Notes: generated by a model from the letters alone, not told the origin. Shown: positions 38,701-46,855, counted from the stretch's first letter. The stretch is 64,000 nt of DNA from an uncultured Cohaesibacter sp. (GCF_963676275.1 NZ_OY781091.1:4471001-4535000); one strand, 5' to 3'. Program-made: numbers and translations.

Positions 38701-40512
38701 CTCATTCATGGCGCGGCAGGCGCTGTCGGACTGGCCGCCGTCCAGATTGCCAAATGGCGCGGAGCACGCATCATTGCAACCGCGGGCAATGAGGAAAAGC
38801 GCAATTTCCTCAAGATGCTGGGTGCAGATCATGTATTGAATACCCGGTCGCTCGATTTTGTCGATCAGGTTCGCTCCATCACAAGACAGGCGGATGGCCC
38901 GGATCAGGAAGGCGTTGATGTGGTCCTCAACTCGCTCTTTGGCGAGGCGATGGAACGCAGCCTTGAGCTGGTGCGCCCCTTTGGCCGCTTCCTCGAACTC
39001 GGCAAGCGCGATTTCTATGGCAACACCCAGATTGGCCTCAGACCTTTCCGCCGCAATATCAGCTATTTCGGCATCGATGCCGACCAGTTGCTGAACAAGC
39101 AGCCCGCGCGGGCCAAGCGTCTCTTTGCCGAATTGGCCGAGCTGATCGGCAATGAGCAATTCACGGCGCTTCCCTATCGCCTGTTTGAAAGCACCGATAT
39201 CGTCGATGCCTTCCGCCTGATGCAGCGCTCGGGTCATATTGGCAAGATCGTCGTCAAGGCGCCTGACCCCATCTCGAGCGCGGGCGATGAAAATAGCTTC
39301 AAGGCCAGCGAAGAAGGCCACCATGTCCTGATCGGTGGGCTGGGCGGTTTCGGTCTTGAAGTTGCCCGCTGGCTTGCCAGCAAGGGGGCAAGATCGATTA
39401 TTCTGACCAGCCGCTCGGGCAAGATGTCCGACGAGGCACTGGCTCTCAAACAGGCACTGGCAAATAAAGGCTGCGCCTTGATGGTCAAGCCATGCGACGT
39501 TTCAAACGAAGCTGCCCTCAAGGCCCTGCTTGAAGACCTGCGCAAGGATCGCCCCATCAGCGGCGTCATGCATATGGCCGCTGTTCTGGATGATGTGCTT
39601 CTGGCCAATATGAGCGATGAGCAGATCGACAAGGTGCTCGGCCCGAAAGTTATCGGCTCTGACAATCTCGACCGGGCCACCCGTCAGGATGACCTTGACT
39701 ATTTCTGGCTCTTCTCCTCCGTATCCGTATTGATCGGCAACCCCGGTCAGGCAAACTATGTGGCAGCGAACAGCTATTTGGATGGCCTCGCGCGCAAACG
39801 TCGTCAGGAAGGTTTGCCAGCCCTCGCCGTTGGCTGGGGCGCCATCACCGATGTGGGCATTCTGGCCAGAGACAAGCAGACTGCGGAAATCCTCGCCAGA
39901 ACCACTGGCGGCATCGAATTCAAGGCAAAGCAGGCACTGGACCAACTTTCCAGACTGCTCGAACAATTGCCATCAGGCACAACACCGGCAGCCATCACGC
40001 TGGCGCCAATGAATTGGGGCTATGCCAGCGACAACCTGCCGATCATGAAAAGCCCGACCTATACTCTGCTCCAGAGGGAAGCCGCCCAGTCGTCAAGACA
40101 TGGCCAGCAGGCGCTGGATGTCGCCAGCCTGATCGAGGGGCTCGACGATGTTGCCGCACGGGGCGAGATCGCCAAGATTCTGGCGCAGGAAGTGGCGGGC
40201 ATTTTCCGCATGCCGGTGGAAGAGATCAATCTCAAACGGTCTCTTACCGACCTTGGCATGGACAGCCTGATGGGTATGGAATTGCGCACCGCAGCCCAGC
40301 AGAAACTCGATATCGAGATTCCAATGGGCGCGATTGCCGACGGAACAACGATCGAGGATATTGCTGCCCGCGTATTGGAACGCATTCGCGGGGAGGCTGA
40401 GAGCGGGCTTTCCTTCACAGAAGAAACCCTTCTGCATCAGCATATTGGCAGCGACAGCGACGCTTCGTCCGTTGCCAGCAAGCTGGCAGAAGTGCGCAAG
40501 AGTGACATTTGA
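32773..40512 (+). CDS. rkpA: Reducing type I polyketide synthase RkpA
   Basis: A 2579-residue multidomain enzyme that should build a long reduced acyl chain on its own carrier. Domains in order: ketosynthase (1-430; Cys174 in DTACSSSL, EAHGTGT, NLGHLE), acyltransferase (about 540-830; Ser641 in GHSVGE, YPFH suggesting malonyl-CoA), dehydratase (about 915-1200; His945 in HKVDGKVILP, Asp1119), a methyltransferase-like region (about 1390-1600; ILEFGIAGARL, degenerate), enoyl reductase (about 1830-2160; HGAAGAVGLAAVQIA), ketoreductase (about 2185-2360; GGLGGFGLEVA, Tyr2329) and acyl carrier (Ser2498 in GMDSLMG). There is no thioesterase, so chain release must be done by another protein, probably RkpG. 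This matches RkpA of the rhizobial rkp-1 capsule region. No strong ribosome binding site precedes the ATG. Confidence 0.93.
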   Translation: MSDNWVEVIGRACRLPGANSISEFWNLLVSEKCSVGEIGADRFSTFRYLHPKSGQAGKTYTFRAGVLDDVWGFDPSVFSLSPREATQMDPQQRLLLMLVWEALVEAGLPISEVAGSNIGVFVGNSGSDHSNRFFFDPASSDSFMMTGNTLSLVSNRISYVYDLHGPSFTVDTACSSSLVALDLALKRLQSGEIDTAIVAGVNLLLSPFPFVGFSAASMLSPQGLCRPFDENANGYVRAEGAVALVLQRKDAFDPAIQKSFGRIVASGINSDGRTSGVALPSMEFQSALLGQLYTETGLDPDALAFIEAHGTGTRVGDPAEAFALGQVLGQKRQKPLPIGSVKSNLGHLEPASGLVSVLKALLSLEHDLLPASLHIDSPNPDIPFDELNLALNSHATALEPSEEVRYAGINNFGFGGTNAHVVVSDTKAPHRAQSSQTVQSRQTPSASSGSQTSLPEAQEAPSLFVLTARTEEALKALAARSAQAIASETASSLKDWCNAVGWHRSLLDERLAVICRDKKDLCAALEAFASENKSPALIHSSASRASRLPVFVYSGNGSQFAGMELEAYRQNGHFAESFDLVDSIFTPLSGWSLKEKLFEDTLKEDLKQTSIAQPLLFAIQVALTEALKASGIKPGAVMGHSVGEVAAAWASGALSLQQAVEVIYWRSHHQEAVAGTGKMAVIKLSEAETSSLLKQEGFEGVEISAINTDKSLTLSGESAELEAFLKLARKRRLAAKMLDINYPFHSAEVEPIKKGLIADLAAIKPTKAILPFYSAVTGSCLEGSEMDGDYWWQNVRQPVRFLSAVEAAFADEQTQFLEIGPRAILKSYIGETARDRTKTVVAIESLTQKTPREIDPVLIAVSRAIANGLSFDKAVIFGEKQACSVPLPSYPWQLKPFKITPSSEAFDIFNDKVIPHALLGQQIRNEEHVWSTELDTAQIPYLDNHKVDGKVILPGAAFAEMALAAAQIAYGTDRVELRDMDLLQALPLSGEQSASLLTRLDTTSGVVEISSRTRLVDEEWQLHAKCRVAKIPGDVGDEFADHALDAPALTLTSSAEEIEALYAISREFGLDFGPAFQRLTYCQRHGDDFIEIVIADRDGFTSKREELAAPYALHPLDFDACFHGLNSLYESLETGAEKMAFIPVRFGRLRILQSGAAVRSARIHVIRSNSRGIKADINMFAEDGSLVATLRDGRFRASALVQRQGLDRLSYYYDSLKLALPGSDTQPKPLDGVALLESVASLELPERSAIDDGQMLLHAASRRGAYDILHQFADANLRLDETSLPKLTPRQDLDGENADEDIRSRSIHRKQIFGSLIAICEQSGLVKATDEGWELASESGLPETAQILQMLMSENPRWSAECVMLNHALKQMPDLIRSMDYTSGDQPMPQDLYSNDLFEQHLSSSPLYEAHVEQISAALERILEQWPQDRPLRILEFGIAGARLTKAILPLLEEKQGILVAADTNKLIIDRLRILFANSIHFEAVALKSDLEALEPHGPFDLVISANGIQMMDQASSMLEPLTDLLASDGIMLMSLSDVSVFQDLVFAPSENWFDDSVDPSLPLSCYGAAEDWRGWIKEAGLGDVKLSHFANGAGETDLSGAYLLTATGKPATATAGESDIPLLDADHRRIYLLQAGESEQNTTLLAALEHQFKSAELNKLAIDTTDALGQAASLIAKGPHDGALDVIYAAGAAGADALNKQASSFERLSASLHQLADLIRSTADISMRLWIIAPGGYPDKTGEPCDPVQSALWAFGRTVSNEYENHDVRLVDFAQDLSPADRSARLARLIETPGEEREILLNSSSQNVVRVRRGWPQAANGKASHTPDAGCQLYHPRTGSFDRLQWIPVKRRKPAKGEVEIEVVASGLNFRDVMWAQGLLPEEALEDGFAGPTLGFECSGRITALGQGVKGLKIGDPVMTLAPASFASHVTVMDSAISKLPETIDLTAAATMPVAFLTAYYALHHLARLEEGEWVLIHGAAGAVGLAAVQIAKWRGARIIATAGNEEKRNFLKMLGADHVLNTRSLDFVDQVRSITRQADGPDQEGVDVVLNSLFGEAMERSLELVRPFGRFLELGKRDFYGNTQIGLRPFRRNISYFGIDADQLLNKQPARAKRLFAELAELIGNEQFTALPYRLFESTDIVDAFRLMQRSGHIGKIVVKAPDPISSAGDENSFKASEEGHHVLIGGLGGFGLEVARWLASKGARSIILTSRSGKMSDEALALKQALANKGCALMVKPCDVSNEAALKALLEDLRKDRPISGVMHMAAVLDDVLLANMSDEQIDKVLGPKVIGSDNLDRATRQDDLDYFWLFSSVSVLIGNPGQANYVAANSYLDGLARKRRQEGLPALAVGWGAITDVGILARDKQTAEILARTTGGIEFKAKQALDQLSRLLEQLPSGTTPAAITLAPMNWGYASDNLPIMKSPTYTLLQREAAQSSRHGQQALDVASLIEGLDDVAARGEIAKILAQEVAGIFRMPVEEINLKRSLTDLGMDSLMGMELRTAAQQKLDIEIPMGAIADGTTIEDIAARVLERIRGEAESGLSFTEETLLHQHIGSDSDASSVASKLAEVRKSDI

Positions 40513-40690
40513 TGTCATCTCTTGCCTTTTCTTCTGGTGAATCGTTACGCTAATACGTAATCTACAGGTTGAAAAACTCGTTATATTTCAGGTGTGCTGA
40601 AGGCGCGGACCATCGCCTTCAGACTGCGACTGTTTGATCTTGTTCCCCACGCCGCAGCCACCAGAGCCGTTTTTAAAAAGGAAGCAATTT

Positions 40691-42058
40691 ATGTCCAAGC
40701 AGCAATTTGATCGGGAGGCCATTCTTAATCTGTCTCGATCAATGGCCAAGGGAGCCCCGACCAAGCCCGCAGCCCATCGTGGCACCCACCACGCCAAGAT
40801 TGATCGCTCCAAGACAGATTTTGCGACCATGGACCTCTATCAGCAAATCACCATTCAGCGCCAGATGGCCGAGAAATTGCAGACCAGAGATCCCTATTTC
40901 GTCCTGCATGAAAGCCGCGCCGGGGCCACGACCATCGTCGATGGCAAGGAACTGATCAACTTCGCCTCCTATGACTATCTCGGTCTGAATGGGCTCGATG
41001 AGGTGCATCAGGCCGCCAAGGATGCCATCGACCAGTTTGGCACCTCGGTTTCCGGCTCCCGCCCGACCTCTGGCGAACGCCCCTTTCATCGCACTCTGGA
41101 ACAACAGCTTGCCGATCTCTATCAGAGCGAAGCGGCGCTGATCTTCGTCTCGGGACACGCAACCAATGTCTCGACCATCGGTGAATTGCTCGGCCCGACG
41201 GATCTGGTCCTGTTTGATGCCTATAGCCACAATTCGGTGACCACCGGCTGCAAATTGTCCGGCGCAACGAGACGGGCTTTCAAGCATAATGATTTCGATG
41301 ATCTGGAACGCATTCTGGAAGAAACCCGCAATGCCCATGATCGCGTCATGATCGTGGTCGAGGGCCTCTATTCCATGGATGGCGACATGCCGGATCTGGC
41401 CCGCCTTGTCGAGCTCAAGGATCGATTCGGCGCCTGGTTGATGGTCGATGAGGCCCATTCCCTCGGCGTTCTGGGGGCCACCGGCAAGGGCCTGTTCGAA
41501 CAGCAGGGCGTTGATCCCCAAAAGATCGACATCTGGATGGGCACCATGAGCAAGACCATGAGCGGCTGTGGCGGTTATATCTGCGGCAATGAGCCCCTGA
41601 TCGACATTCTCAAATTCTTTGCCTCCGGCTTCATGTATAGCGTCGGCCTTTCCGCCCCCCTGTCCGTGGCAGGCTCCAAGTCGCTTGAAATCATGCAGCG
41701 TGAGCCATGGCGCGTTGAAAAGCTCCAGTCCAACGGGCGCTATTTTCTCAAGGCGGCTCAGGCTGCCGGCCTTGATACGGGCCTGAGTGCCGGTTTCTGT
41801 GTCGTTCCGGTCATCGTCGGCGACAGTCTGCGGGCAGTCAAACTGAGCAACAATCTCATGGACCGGGGCATTTATGCTTTCCCGATCACCTACCCCGCCG
41901 TCCCCATGAACAGCGCCCGCCTGCGCTTTTTCATCAGCGCCACTCACAGTGAAGAACAGTTGCAACAGGCCGTGGACATTACCGCAGAAGAGCTGCGCAA
42001 GCTCGAAGACGCGAATTTTTCCATCGCCTCTGCCCTAAGCAACCTGAACGCCGACTAA
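40691..42058 (+). CDS. rkpG: Alpha-oxoamine synthase RkpG (PLP)
   Basis: A 455-residue PLP enzyme of the family of 8-amino-7-oxononanoate synthase, 2-amino-3-ketobutyrate ligase and serine palmitoyltransferase, which condense an acyl thioester with an amino acid and release CO2. The PLP lysine is Lys288 in MGTMSKTMSGCGGYICG; FDAYSHNSV and MVDEAHSLGVLGATGKG are family motifs. The frame opens at 40634, but ATG 40691 has AAGGAAG before it. An N-terminal extension of about 60 residues precedes the catalytic fold and may dock to the RkpA carrier. It sits 178 bases after the PKS, ahead of a reductase, so it likely takes the RkpA chain. Biotin genes are absent, so BioF is unlikely. Confidence 0.9.
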   Translation: MSKQQFDREAILNLSRSMAKGAPTKPAAHRGTHHAKIDRSKTDFATMDLYQQITIQRQMAEKLQTRDPYFVLHESRAGATTIVDGKELINFASYDYLGLNGLDEVHQAAKDAIDQFGTSVSGSRPTSGERPFHRTLEQQLADLYQSEAALIFVSGHATNVSTIGELLGPTDLVLFDAYSHNSVTTGCKLSGATRRAFKHNDFDDLERILEETRNAHDRVMIVVEGLYSMDGDMPDLARLVELKDRFGAWLMVDEAHSLGVLGATGKGLFEQQGVDPQKIDIWMGTMSKTMSGCGGYICGNEPLIDILKFFASGFMYSVGLSAPLSVAGSKSLEIMQREPWRVEKLQSNGRYFLKAAQAAGLDTGLSAGFCVVPVIVGDSLRAVKLSNNLMDRGIYAFPITYPAVPMNSARLRFFISATHSEEQLQQAVDITAEELRKLEDANFSIASALSNLNAD

Positions 42059-42074
42059 AGCGGAAACGGACGGG

Positions 42075-42860
42075 ATGATGCCTCGCTCCATCATGATCAC
42101 GGGCGCCAGTCGCGGGCTGGGAGCTTCTCTGGCAAGAGCCTATGCCGGAGAAGGCGTCCGTCTGATCCTGACCGCCCGCCGGATCGAGGCACTCACAGAG
42201 ACCTGCCGCCAATGCGAAGCGGCCGGAGCGCAAGTGTTGCCTCTGGCGCTGGATCTGGGCATGGATGAAAGCATTGACGACATTCTGGCTCATCTTGTCG
42301 GAAGTGACCTGCCGGATCTTCTGATCGCCAATGCAGGCGTCTTTTCAGGCAGGAGGGCAAATGGCCAGCTTGAAGCGAGCAGTGAGCAGGCCCGCCAGCT
42401 CAGGATAAACCTCACCGGCACAATCGGCCTTCTCGATACGATCGCCCAGCGCATGAAGGAGCGCCGTTCCGGACATCTCGCTCTCATCAGCTCCCTTGCT
42501 GCCATTCAACCGCAACCTGACAGCCCTGCCTATGCCGCCAGCAAAGCGGGGCTGGCGCTCTGGGGACGCTCCATTGGCGAGGATCTTTCCCTGCATGGGG
42601 TCGCTGTCAGCATCATTTATCCCGGCCATATTGAGAGCGACCAGACGGCCATTCATGTGGGCCAGTTACCCGGGCTTTTGCCTGCTGACAAGGCGGCCGC
42701 GATCATTCACAAGGGCATAGGCAAAAGACGGGAACGCATCATCTTCCCGCGCCATCTCTATTGGCTCATTCTCGTCAGCAATCTGCTCCCCGGCAGACTG
42801 AGACGATGGGTAAACCGCCCCTTCAGATATCACGTCTCCCATGAGGAGACACCCCGCTAG
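42075..42860 (+). CDS. rkpH: Short-chain dehydrogenase/reductase RkpH
   Basis: A 261-residue classical SDR: MITGASRGLGASLARAYA binds the cofactor, NAG is at LIANAGVFSG, and the catalytic set is Ser in LISSLAA plus Tyr/Lys in YAASKAG. A hydrophobic segment near the C-terminus (LYWLILVSNLLPGRL) suggests membrane contact, as in 3-ketosphinganine reductases. Placed between RkpG and a capsule glycosyltransferase, it is inferred to reduce the ketone left by RkpG. It starts 17 bases after rkpG and ends nine bases before the next gene. Confidence 0.88.
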   Translation: MMPRSIMITGASRGLGASLARAYAGEGVRLILTARRIEALTETCRQCEAAGAQVLPLALDLGMDESIDDILAHLVGSDLPDLLIANAGVFSGRRANGQLEASSEQARQLRINLTGTIGLLDTIAQRMKERRSGHLALISSLAAIQPQPDSPAYAASKAGLALWGRSIGEDLSLHGVAVSIIYPGHIESDQTAIHVGQLPGLLPADKAAAIIHKGIGKRRERIIFPRHLYWLILVSNLLPGRLRRWVNRPFRYHVSHEETPR

Positions 42861-42868
42861 GAGGGCGC

Positions 42869-43969
42869 ATGGCAGATCAATCCAGAGACTGGATGCAACG
42901 ACCGGCCATCATCTATGGCGTCGGCTTCTGGAACCGCAAATCCATTCGGGGCATGCTTGCCCATTTGCCCGGCAAACTGCGATTCTGTCGCTCCTTTGAG
43001 CGTGCCCTTCTGAAAGCCCGGCAGGCAAATGCCAGCCTGTTCGCATGGACCACCCGCCTCTCGGATGATCAACGCGCCGCTTGCGAGAAAGCCGGCGTTC
43101 CGATTGTGAATGTCGAGGATGGCTTCATTCGCTCCGTCGGCCTTGGCGCAGCCTTTGTGCCCGCCGCCTCGCTGATCATGGATGCAAGCGGCATCTATTA
43201 TGACCCCTCACGCCCCAGCGATCTGGAAATCATGCTCGAACATGACGATGTCAGCGCCGGGGAAAGAGCGCGAGGCGAGGCCTTCCGCAAGACACTCGTG
43301 GAACTTGGCATATCAAAATACAATCTGGGACAAAGACATGACCAGGCGCCGCGCTCAACAGAGCGTCAAGTGATCCTGATCCCCGGGCAGGTCAGCGACG
43401 ACGCATCCATTCTCAAGAGCCGCAGCGACAGCCTTGATCTTCAATCGGGAGAAAATCCCAATCTGTTGCTGCTCAAATGGGTCAGGGAACACAATCCCGA
43501 TGCCTTTATCATTTTCAAGCCACATCCCGATGTCACCAGCGGCCTGCGCAAGGGCGGCCTCTCGGATGAGGAAATGCTGACCTTTGCGGACAAGATTGAG
43601 CGGCAAGTGGATATCATCGCACTGATTCGACAATGCGACATCCTGCACACCATCAGTTCACTCTCCGGCTTTGAAGCATTGCTACGCGGCAAGCAGGTGG
43701 TGGTGCATGGATTGCCATTCTATGCTGGCTGGGGCATTGGCCTTGACCTGACCGCCAGCCCACGCCGAAACAGAAAGCGCACGCTTGATGAGCTCGTGTT
43801 TCTGGCGATGATAAAATACCCTCAATATGTAAATCCGGAAAGCTTTGCAGCATGTGAGGCAGAAGAGACGGCCTGCGCTCTATCAGGGTTAAGAAATCAT
43901 AAAGTAGAATCCCTTAAGGATATCATCATGCTGCATTTGGCAAGACTTGCTTTTAGGCTAGGCTTCTGA
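42869..43969 (+). CDS. Single-domain KpsC-type Kdo transferase (C-half-like; RkpJ-like)
   Basis: A 366-residue capsule protein with one KpsC/LipA-type domain: YGVGFWNRKSIRGML, VNVEDGFIRSVGLGAAF, MDASGIYYDPSRPSDLE, IFKPHPDVTSG and VHGLPFYAGWGIGLDL. It resembles the second half of KpsC more than the first, complementing the gene at 31547. By homology it would add Kdo residues to the lipid-linked capsule start in the cytoplasm at the inner membrane. GGAGGGC precedes the ATG. It closes the rkpA-G-H transcription unit. Confidence 0.8.
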   Translation: MADQSRDWMQRPAIIYGVGFWNRKSIRGMLAHLPGKLRFCRSFERALLKARQANASLFAWTTRLSDDQRAACEKAGVPIVNVEDGFIRSVGLGAAFVPAASLIMDASGIYYDPSRPSDLEIMLEHDDVSAGERARGEAFRKTLVELGISKYNLGQRHDQAPRSTERQVILIPGQVSDDASILKSRSDSLDLQSGENPNLLLLKWVREHNPDAFIIFKPHPDVTSGLRKGGLSDEEMLTFADKIERQVDIIALIRQCDILHTISSLSGFEALLRGKQVVVHGLPFYAGWGIGLDLTASPRRNRKRTLDELVFLAMIKYPQYVNPESFAACEAEETACALSGLRNHKVESLKDIIMLHLARLAFRLGF

Positions 43970-44252
43970 GAAAGCTTTGGTCTTTACGTATCAGAGCGGG
44001 GAATCGCGTTGAAATTCAACTTGATCGGTGCTATCCAGATGTGCATTGATATTATTGTTTTAGATATCAAACGTGGTGTTTGTGCAACGATCAACTCAAA
44101 AATGCTCGTAAACAGTGTTAACCGTTTGAATACCCGCGAGTCATTTTTGTATTGTGCCCTCGTAATGCACCAGTAGGTTTTTGCGCAGCTCCGGCTTGTG
44201 CAGATATCCAGCGGGACGGAACATCCGTTTGTTACCAACGAGTTAGATACCT

Positions 44253-45386
44253 ATGCTTAGAATATTTCTCGCTCTGTTCGTTTCAGCCTCCTTGTCGGCC
44301 TGCATGTTTACGCCTAGAGAAGGCCCCCTCTCGACAGAGATCGAGAAGCAAAGCACCCAGAATGACTATCTCGTTGTCGATGTTGATTCGACGATTGTTG
44401 ACGGCCTCTCCCGTTTCAACCCTGTTGGATTGCATACCCAGTTCACTGCCACCAGCCAGCGCCTGCCGGTTTCAACTGTCGGCACAGGCGACGTTCTCTC
44501 GGTTACCGTATTTGAAGCCGATCAGGGCGGTCTCTTCTCTGGCGCAGGTGGAAACAAGGCGGAATTTCCTCATGTTGTCGTCGACAACAAGGGCGAGATC
44601 TCACTTCCCTATTCAGGCACCATCAAAGTCAAGGGCAAGACACCGCTGCAAATCCAGAATCTCGTAGTCGAGAGCCTGGAAGGCAAGGCGATCCAGCCGC
44701 AGGCCATGGTCAATGTTGTTCGCAACGAGAATAACGTCGTCACCATGAGCGGCGATGTCACGAAGCCGGGCCTTTACCCCCTTTCCAACAAGGGCATTCG
44801 TCTGCTTGATGTTGTGGCTCAGGCCGGTGGCACGAAATTTCCTGCGCGCGAAACCTATATCATCTTGATGCGCGGCTCTCGTCAGGGCGTTCAATTGCTC
44901 GAAACCGTGATGGATCAGCCGGACGAAAATATCTACGTATCCAGAGGCGACCGGATTTACCTGTCCCACGATCCGCAACGCTACACCGTTTTGGGCGCCG
45001 TTCAGAAGCCTTCGGTCTATACCTTCAACTCTTCTACGGTCTCCGTATTGGAAGCCATTGCGGCTGCTGGTGGTCTCAACGATAACCGGGCAGACGCCAC
45101 AGGCGTATTCGTGTTCCGTTATGAGGAGCCGAAGGTCCTTGATACGATGAATATTCATTACACCCGGCAGGTGCGCGGCAAGGTTCCAACTATTTATCGT
45201 ATTAACATGAAGCATGCGCAGTCCTATTTTTATGCGCAGTCATTCCATCTGCAGGACAAGGACTCGGTTTTCGTTTCGAACGCACGCTCGGTTGAAATCG
45301 GAAAACTGCTGCAGCTGATGAATATGGCAACCTCTTCCGTAAGGAATATCGCCGTTACCGGCAAGAATCTCGAGATATATGACTAA
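44253..45386 (+). CDS. Wza/KpsD-type polysaccharide export lipoprotein (OPX)
   Basis: A 377-residue outer-membrane polysaccharide export protein. A lipoprotein signal peptide ends in LSAC with Cys17 as the acylation site. A Poly_export domain follows (STVGTGDVLSVTVFEADQGG, VVDNKGEISLPYSGTIKVKG), then SLBB-type repeats (MSGDVTKPGLYPLSNKGIRL and VLGAVQKPSVYTFNSSTVSV). It forms the periplasmic and outer-membrane exit channel for capsule. It has its own 280-base upstream gap, so it probably has its own promoter; the ribosome binding site is weak. No KpsM, KpsT or KpsE gene is in the window. Confidence 0.9.
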   Translation: MLRIFLALFVSASLSACMFTPREGPLSTEIEKQSTQNDYLVVDVDSTIVDGLSRFNPVGLHTQFTATSQRLPVSTVGTGDVLSVTVFEADQGGLFSGAGGNKAEFPHVVVDNKGEISLPYSGTIKVKGKTPLQIQNLVVESLEGKAIQPQAMVNVVRNENNVVTMSGDVTKPGLYPLSNKGIRLLDVVAQAGGTKFPARETYIILMRGSRQGVQLLETVMDQPDENIYVSRGDRIYLSHDPQRYTVLGAVQKPSVYTFNSSTVSVLEAIAAAGGLNDNRADATGVFVFRYEEPKVLDTMNIHYTRQVRGKVPTIYRINMKHAQSYFYAQSFHLQDKDSVFVSNARSVEIGKLLQLMNMATSSVRNIAVTGKNLEIYD

Positions 45387-45442
45387 ATCTGTAAAGCATT
45401 CAGCATGAGTGCTCAGTAAATTCTAGATTAATAGGGTGTAGT

Positions 45443-46855
45443 GTGGCCCAGGAAATGCGAACAACGTCAGAAGTTGGCGACAAAAGAGTGTTTCTCTTTC
45501 TCCAGGGTCACCCTTCCTTTTTCGCGCGCAACGTTGCCAACCAGCTTGAGAAAAGCGGGCATACGGCACTGAGAATCAATTTTTGCGTTGGCGATGCAAT
45601 TCTCTGGCGTGGCAGGAAGGCCTTCAATTATCGACTGCCCTTCTCCAGATGGGAGAAATATCTGCGCGCCTTCATCGCAAAGCATGGCGTAACGGATATC
45701 ATCTATTACGCGGACAGAAAGCCCTATCACCAGATAGCGGCAAAGGTTGCAGACGATCTAAAACTGCCCACCTATGCTTATGAATTCGGCTATCTTCGCC
45801 CGGACTGGATCACTCTGGAAAGAGGCGGCATGTCTGCCTTTTCGCACTTTCCGACCGACCCCGCCAAGATTACGGAAATTGCCAGCCAGCAGCCGGAACC
45901 GGATCTGCAACAAAAATATCCCTATACCAAACCCAGAGAAATTGTCTTTGAAGTCAGCTACAATCTCCTGAGCTATTTCCTCTGGTTCTTCTATCCCTTC
46001 TACAAGGCGGATCGCTATTACAATCCGCTCGTGGAATATATCTCCGGTATCCCGGGCCTCTTTCTTGAAAAGAGAAGAAATATCGCAGCCAGAAAGCTGG
46101 TGACCCGTCTCGGGCGCAGGCGGCATCCATTCTTCATTTTCTCGCTGCAACTGCAAAGCGACTATCAACTCAGGTCCAACGCGCCCTTCTCTCATCAGAA
46201 AAAGGCCATTGAAATGGCCTTGAAGTCCTTCGCCCGCACTTCGGAATCAAACACCGATCTGATTTTCAAAGCCCATCCGCTGGACAATGGCTTGGAGCAT
46301 TGGGGACCTTTCATCCGCAAGAAGGCAAGAGAGCTGGGCATCGCCCACCGCGTGCATTTCATCGTTGGTGGCAACCTGACCTTCATGCTCAAGCATGCCA
46401 AGGGCTGCGTGATGATCAACAGCACCGTCGGTCTGCATTCGATCCGCTCAGGCTGCCCCGTCAAAGTGCTCGGTCATGCCGTCTATGACATTGAAGGCCT
46501 GACCCATCAGGGCAATCTTGACAGTTTCTGGACCCATCCGAAATTGCCAGACCCGGCCTTTGTTGAGGATTTCGTAAAAGCCGTCGCCAGCACCATTCAG
46601 GTGAAGGGAAACTTCTTTACCACCAAGGGCAATCGAGCCGCTGTTCCGGCTTTTGCCAATCGGCTGATAGAGAAGAAAGTGAATGCCTTTGGCGCGTTTG
46701 AACCGATGCCGCCAAGGCTGACCACACTGGTGGCCAACGAGCCGCCGCTCTATGCTCCCAAACCGGTCACCGTGGAAGTTGAGCCTGTCGAGACAAAGGA
46801 AATCATCTCCGACAGCCTGCCGGTCTTTGGCAATACTGCCGTCATCAAATCCTGA
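45443..46855 (+). CDS. KpsS-type capsule polysaccharide synthesis protein
   Basis: A 470-residue protein of the capsule polysaccharide synthesis family that includes KpsS, which adds the first Kdo to the lipid anchor. FLQGHPSFFARNVANQLEKS, YEFGYLRPDWITLERGGMS, LIFKAHPLDNG and CVMINSTVGLHSIRSGCPV are family stretches. A ~60-residue Pro/Val/Glu-rich tail follows the conserved part. The start is GTG at 45443 with AGGG upstream; ATG 45455 is possible. It lies 57 bases after the OPX gene and works with the two KpsC-type proteins. Confidence 0.85.
   Translation: MAQEMRTTSEVGDKRVFLFLQGHPSFFARNVANQLEKSGHTALRINFCVGDAILWRGRKAFNYRLPFSRWEKYLRAFIAKHGVTDIIYYADRKPYHQIAAKVADDLKLPTYAYEFGYLRPDWITLERGGMSAFSHFPTDPAKITEIASQQPEPDLQQKYPYTKPREIVFEVSYNLLSYFLWFFYPFYKADRYYNPLVEYISGIPGLFLEKRRNIAARKLVTRLGRRRHPFFIFSLQLQSDYQLRSNAPFSHQKKAIEMALKSFARTSESNTDLIFKAHPLDNGLEHWGPFIRKKARELGIAHRVHFIVGGNLTFMLKHAKGCVMINSTVGLHSIRSGCPVKVLGHAVYDIEGLTHQGNLDSFWTHPKLPDPAFVEDFVKAVASTIQVKGNFFTTKGNRAAVPAFANRLIEKKVNAFGAFEPMPPRLTTLVANEPPLYAPKPVTVEVEPVETKEIISDSLPVFGNTAVIKS

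Noticed and set aside
40691-42058. RkpG as a biotin-pathway BioF
   Set aside because: No other bio gene is nearby, the protein has a long N-terminal extension, and it sits between a PKS and a capsule reductase as in rkp-1 loci.
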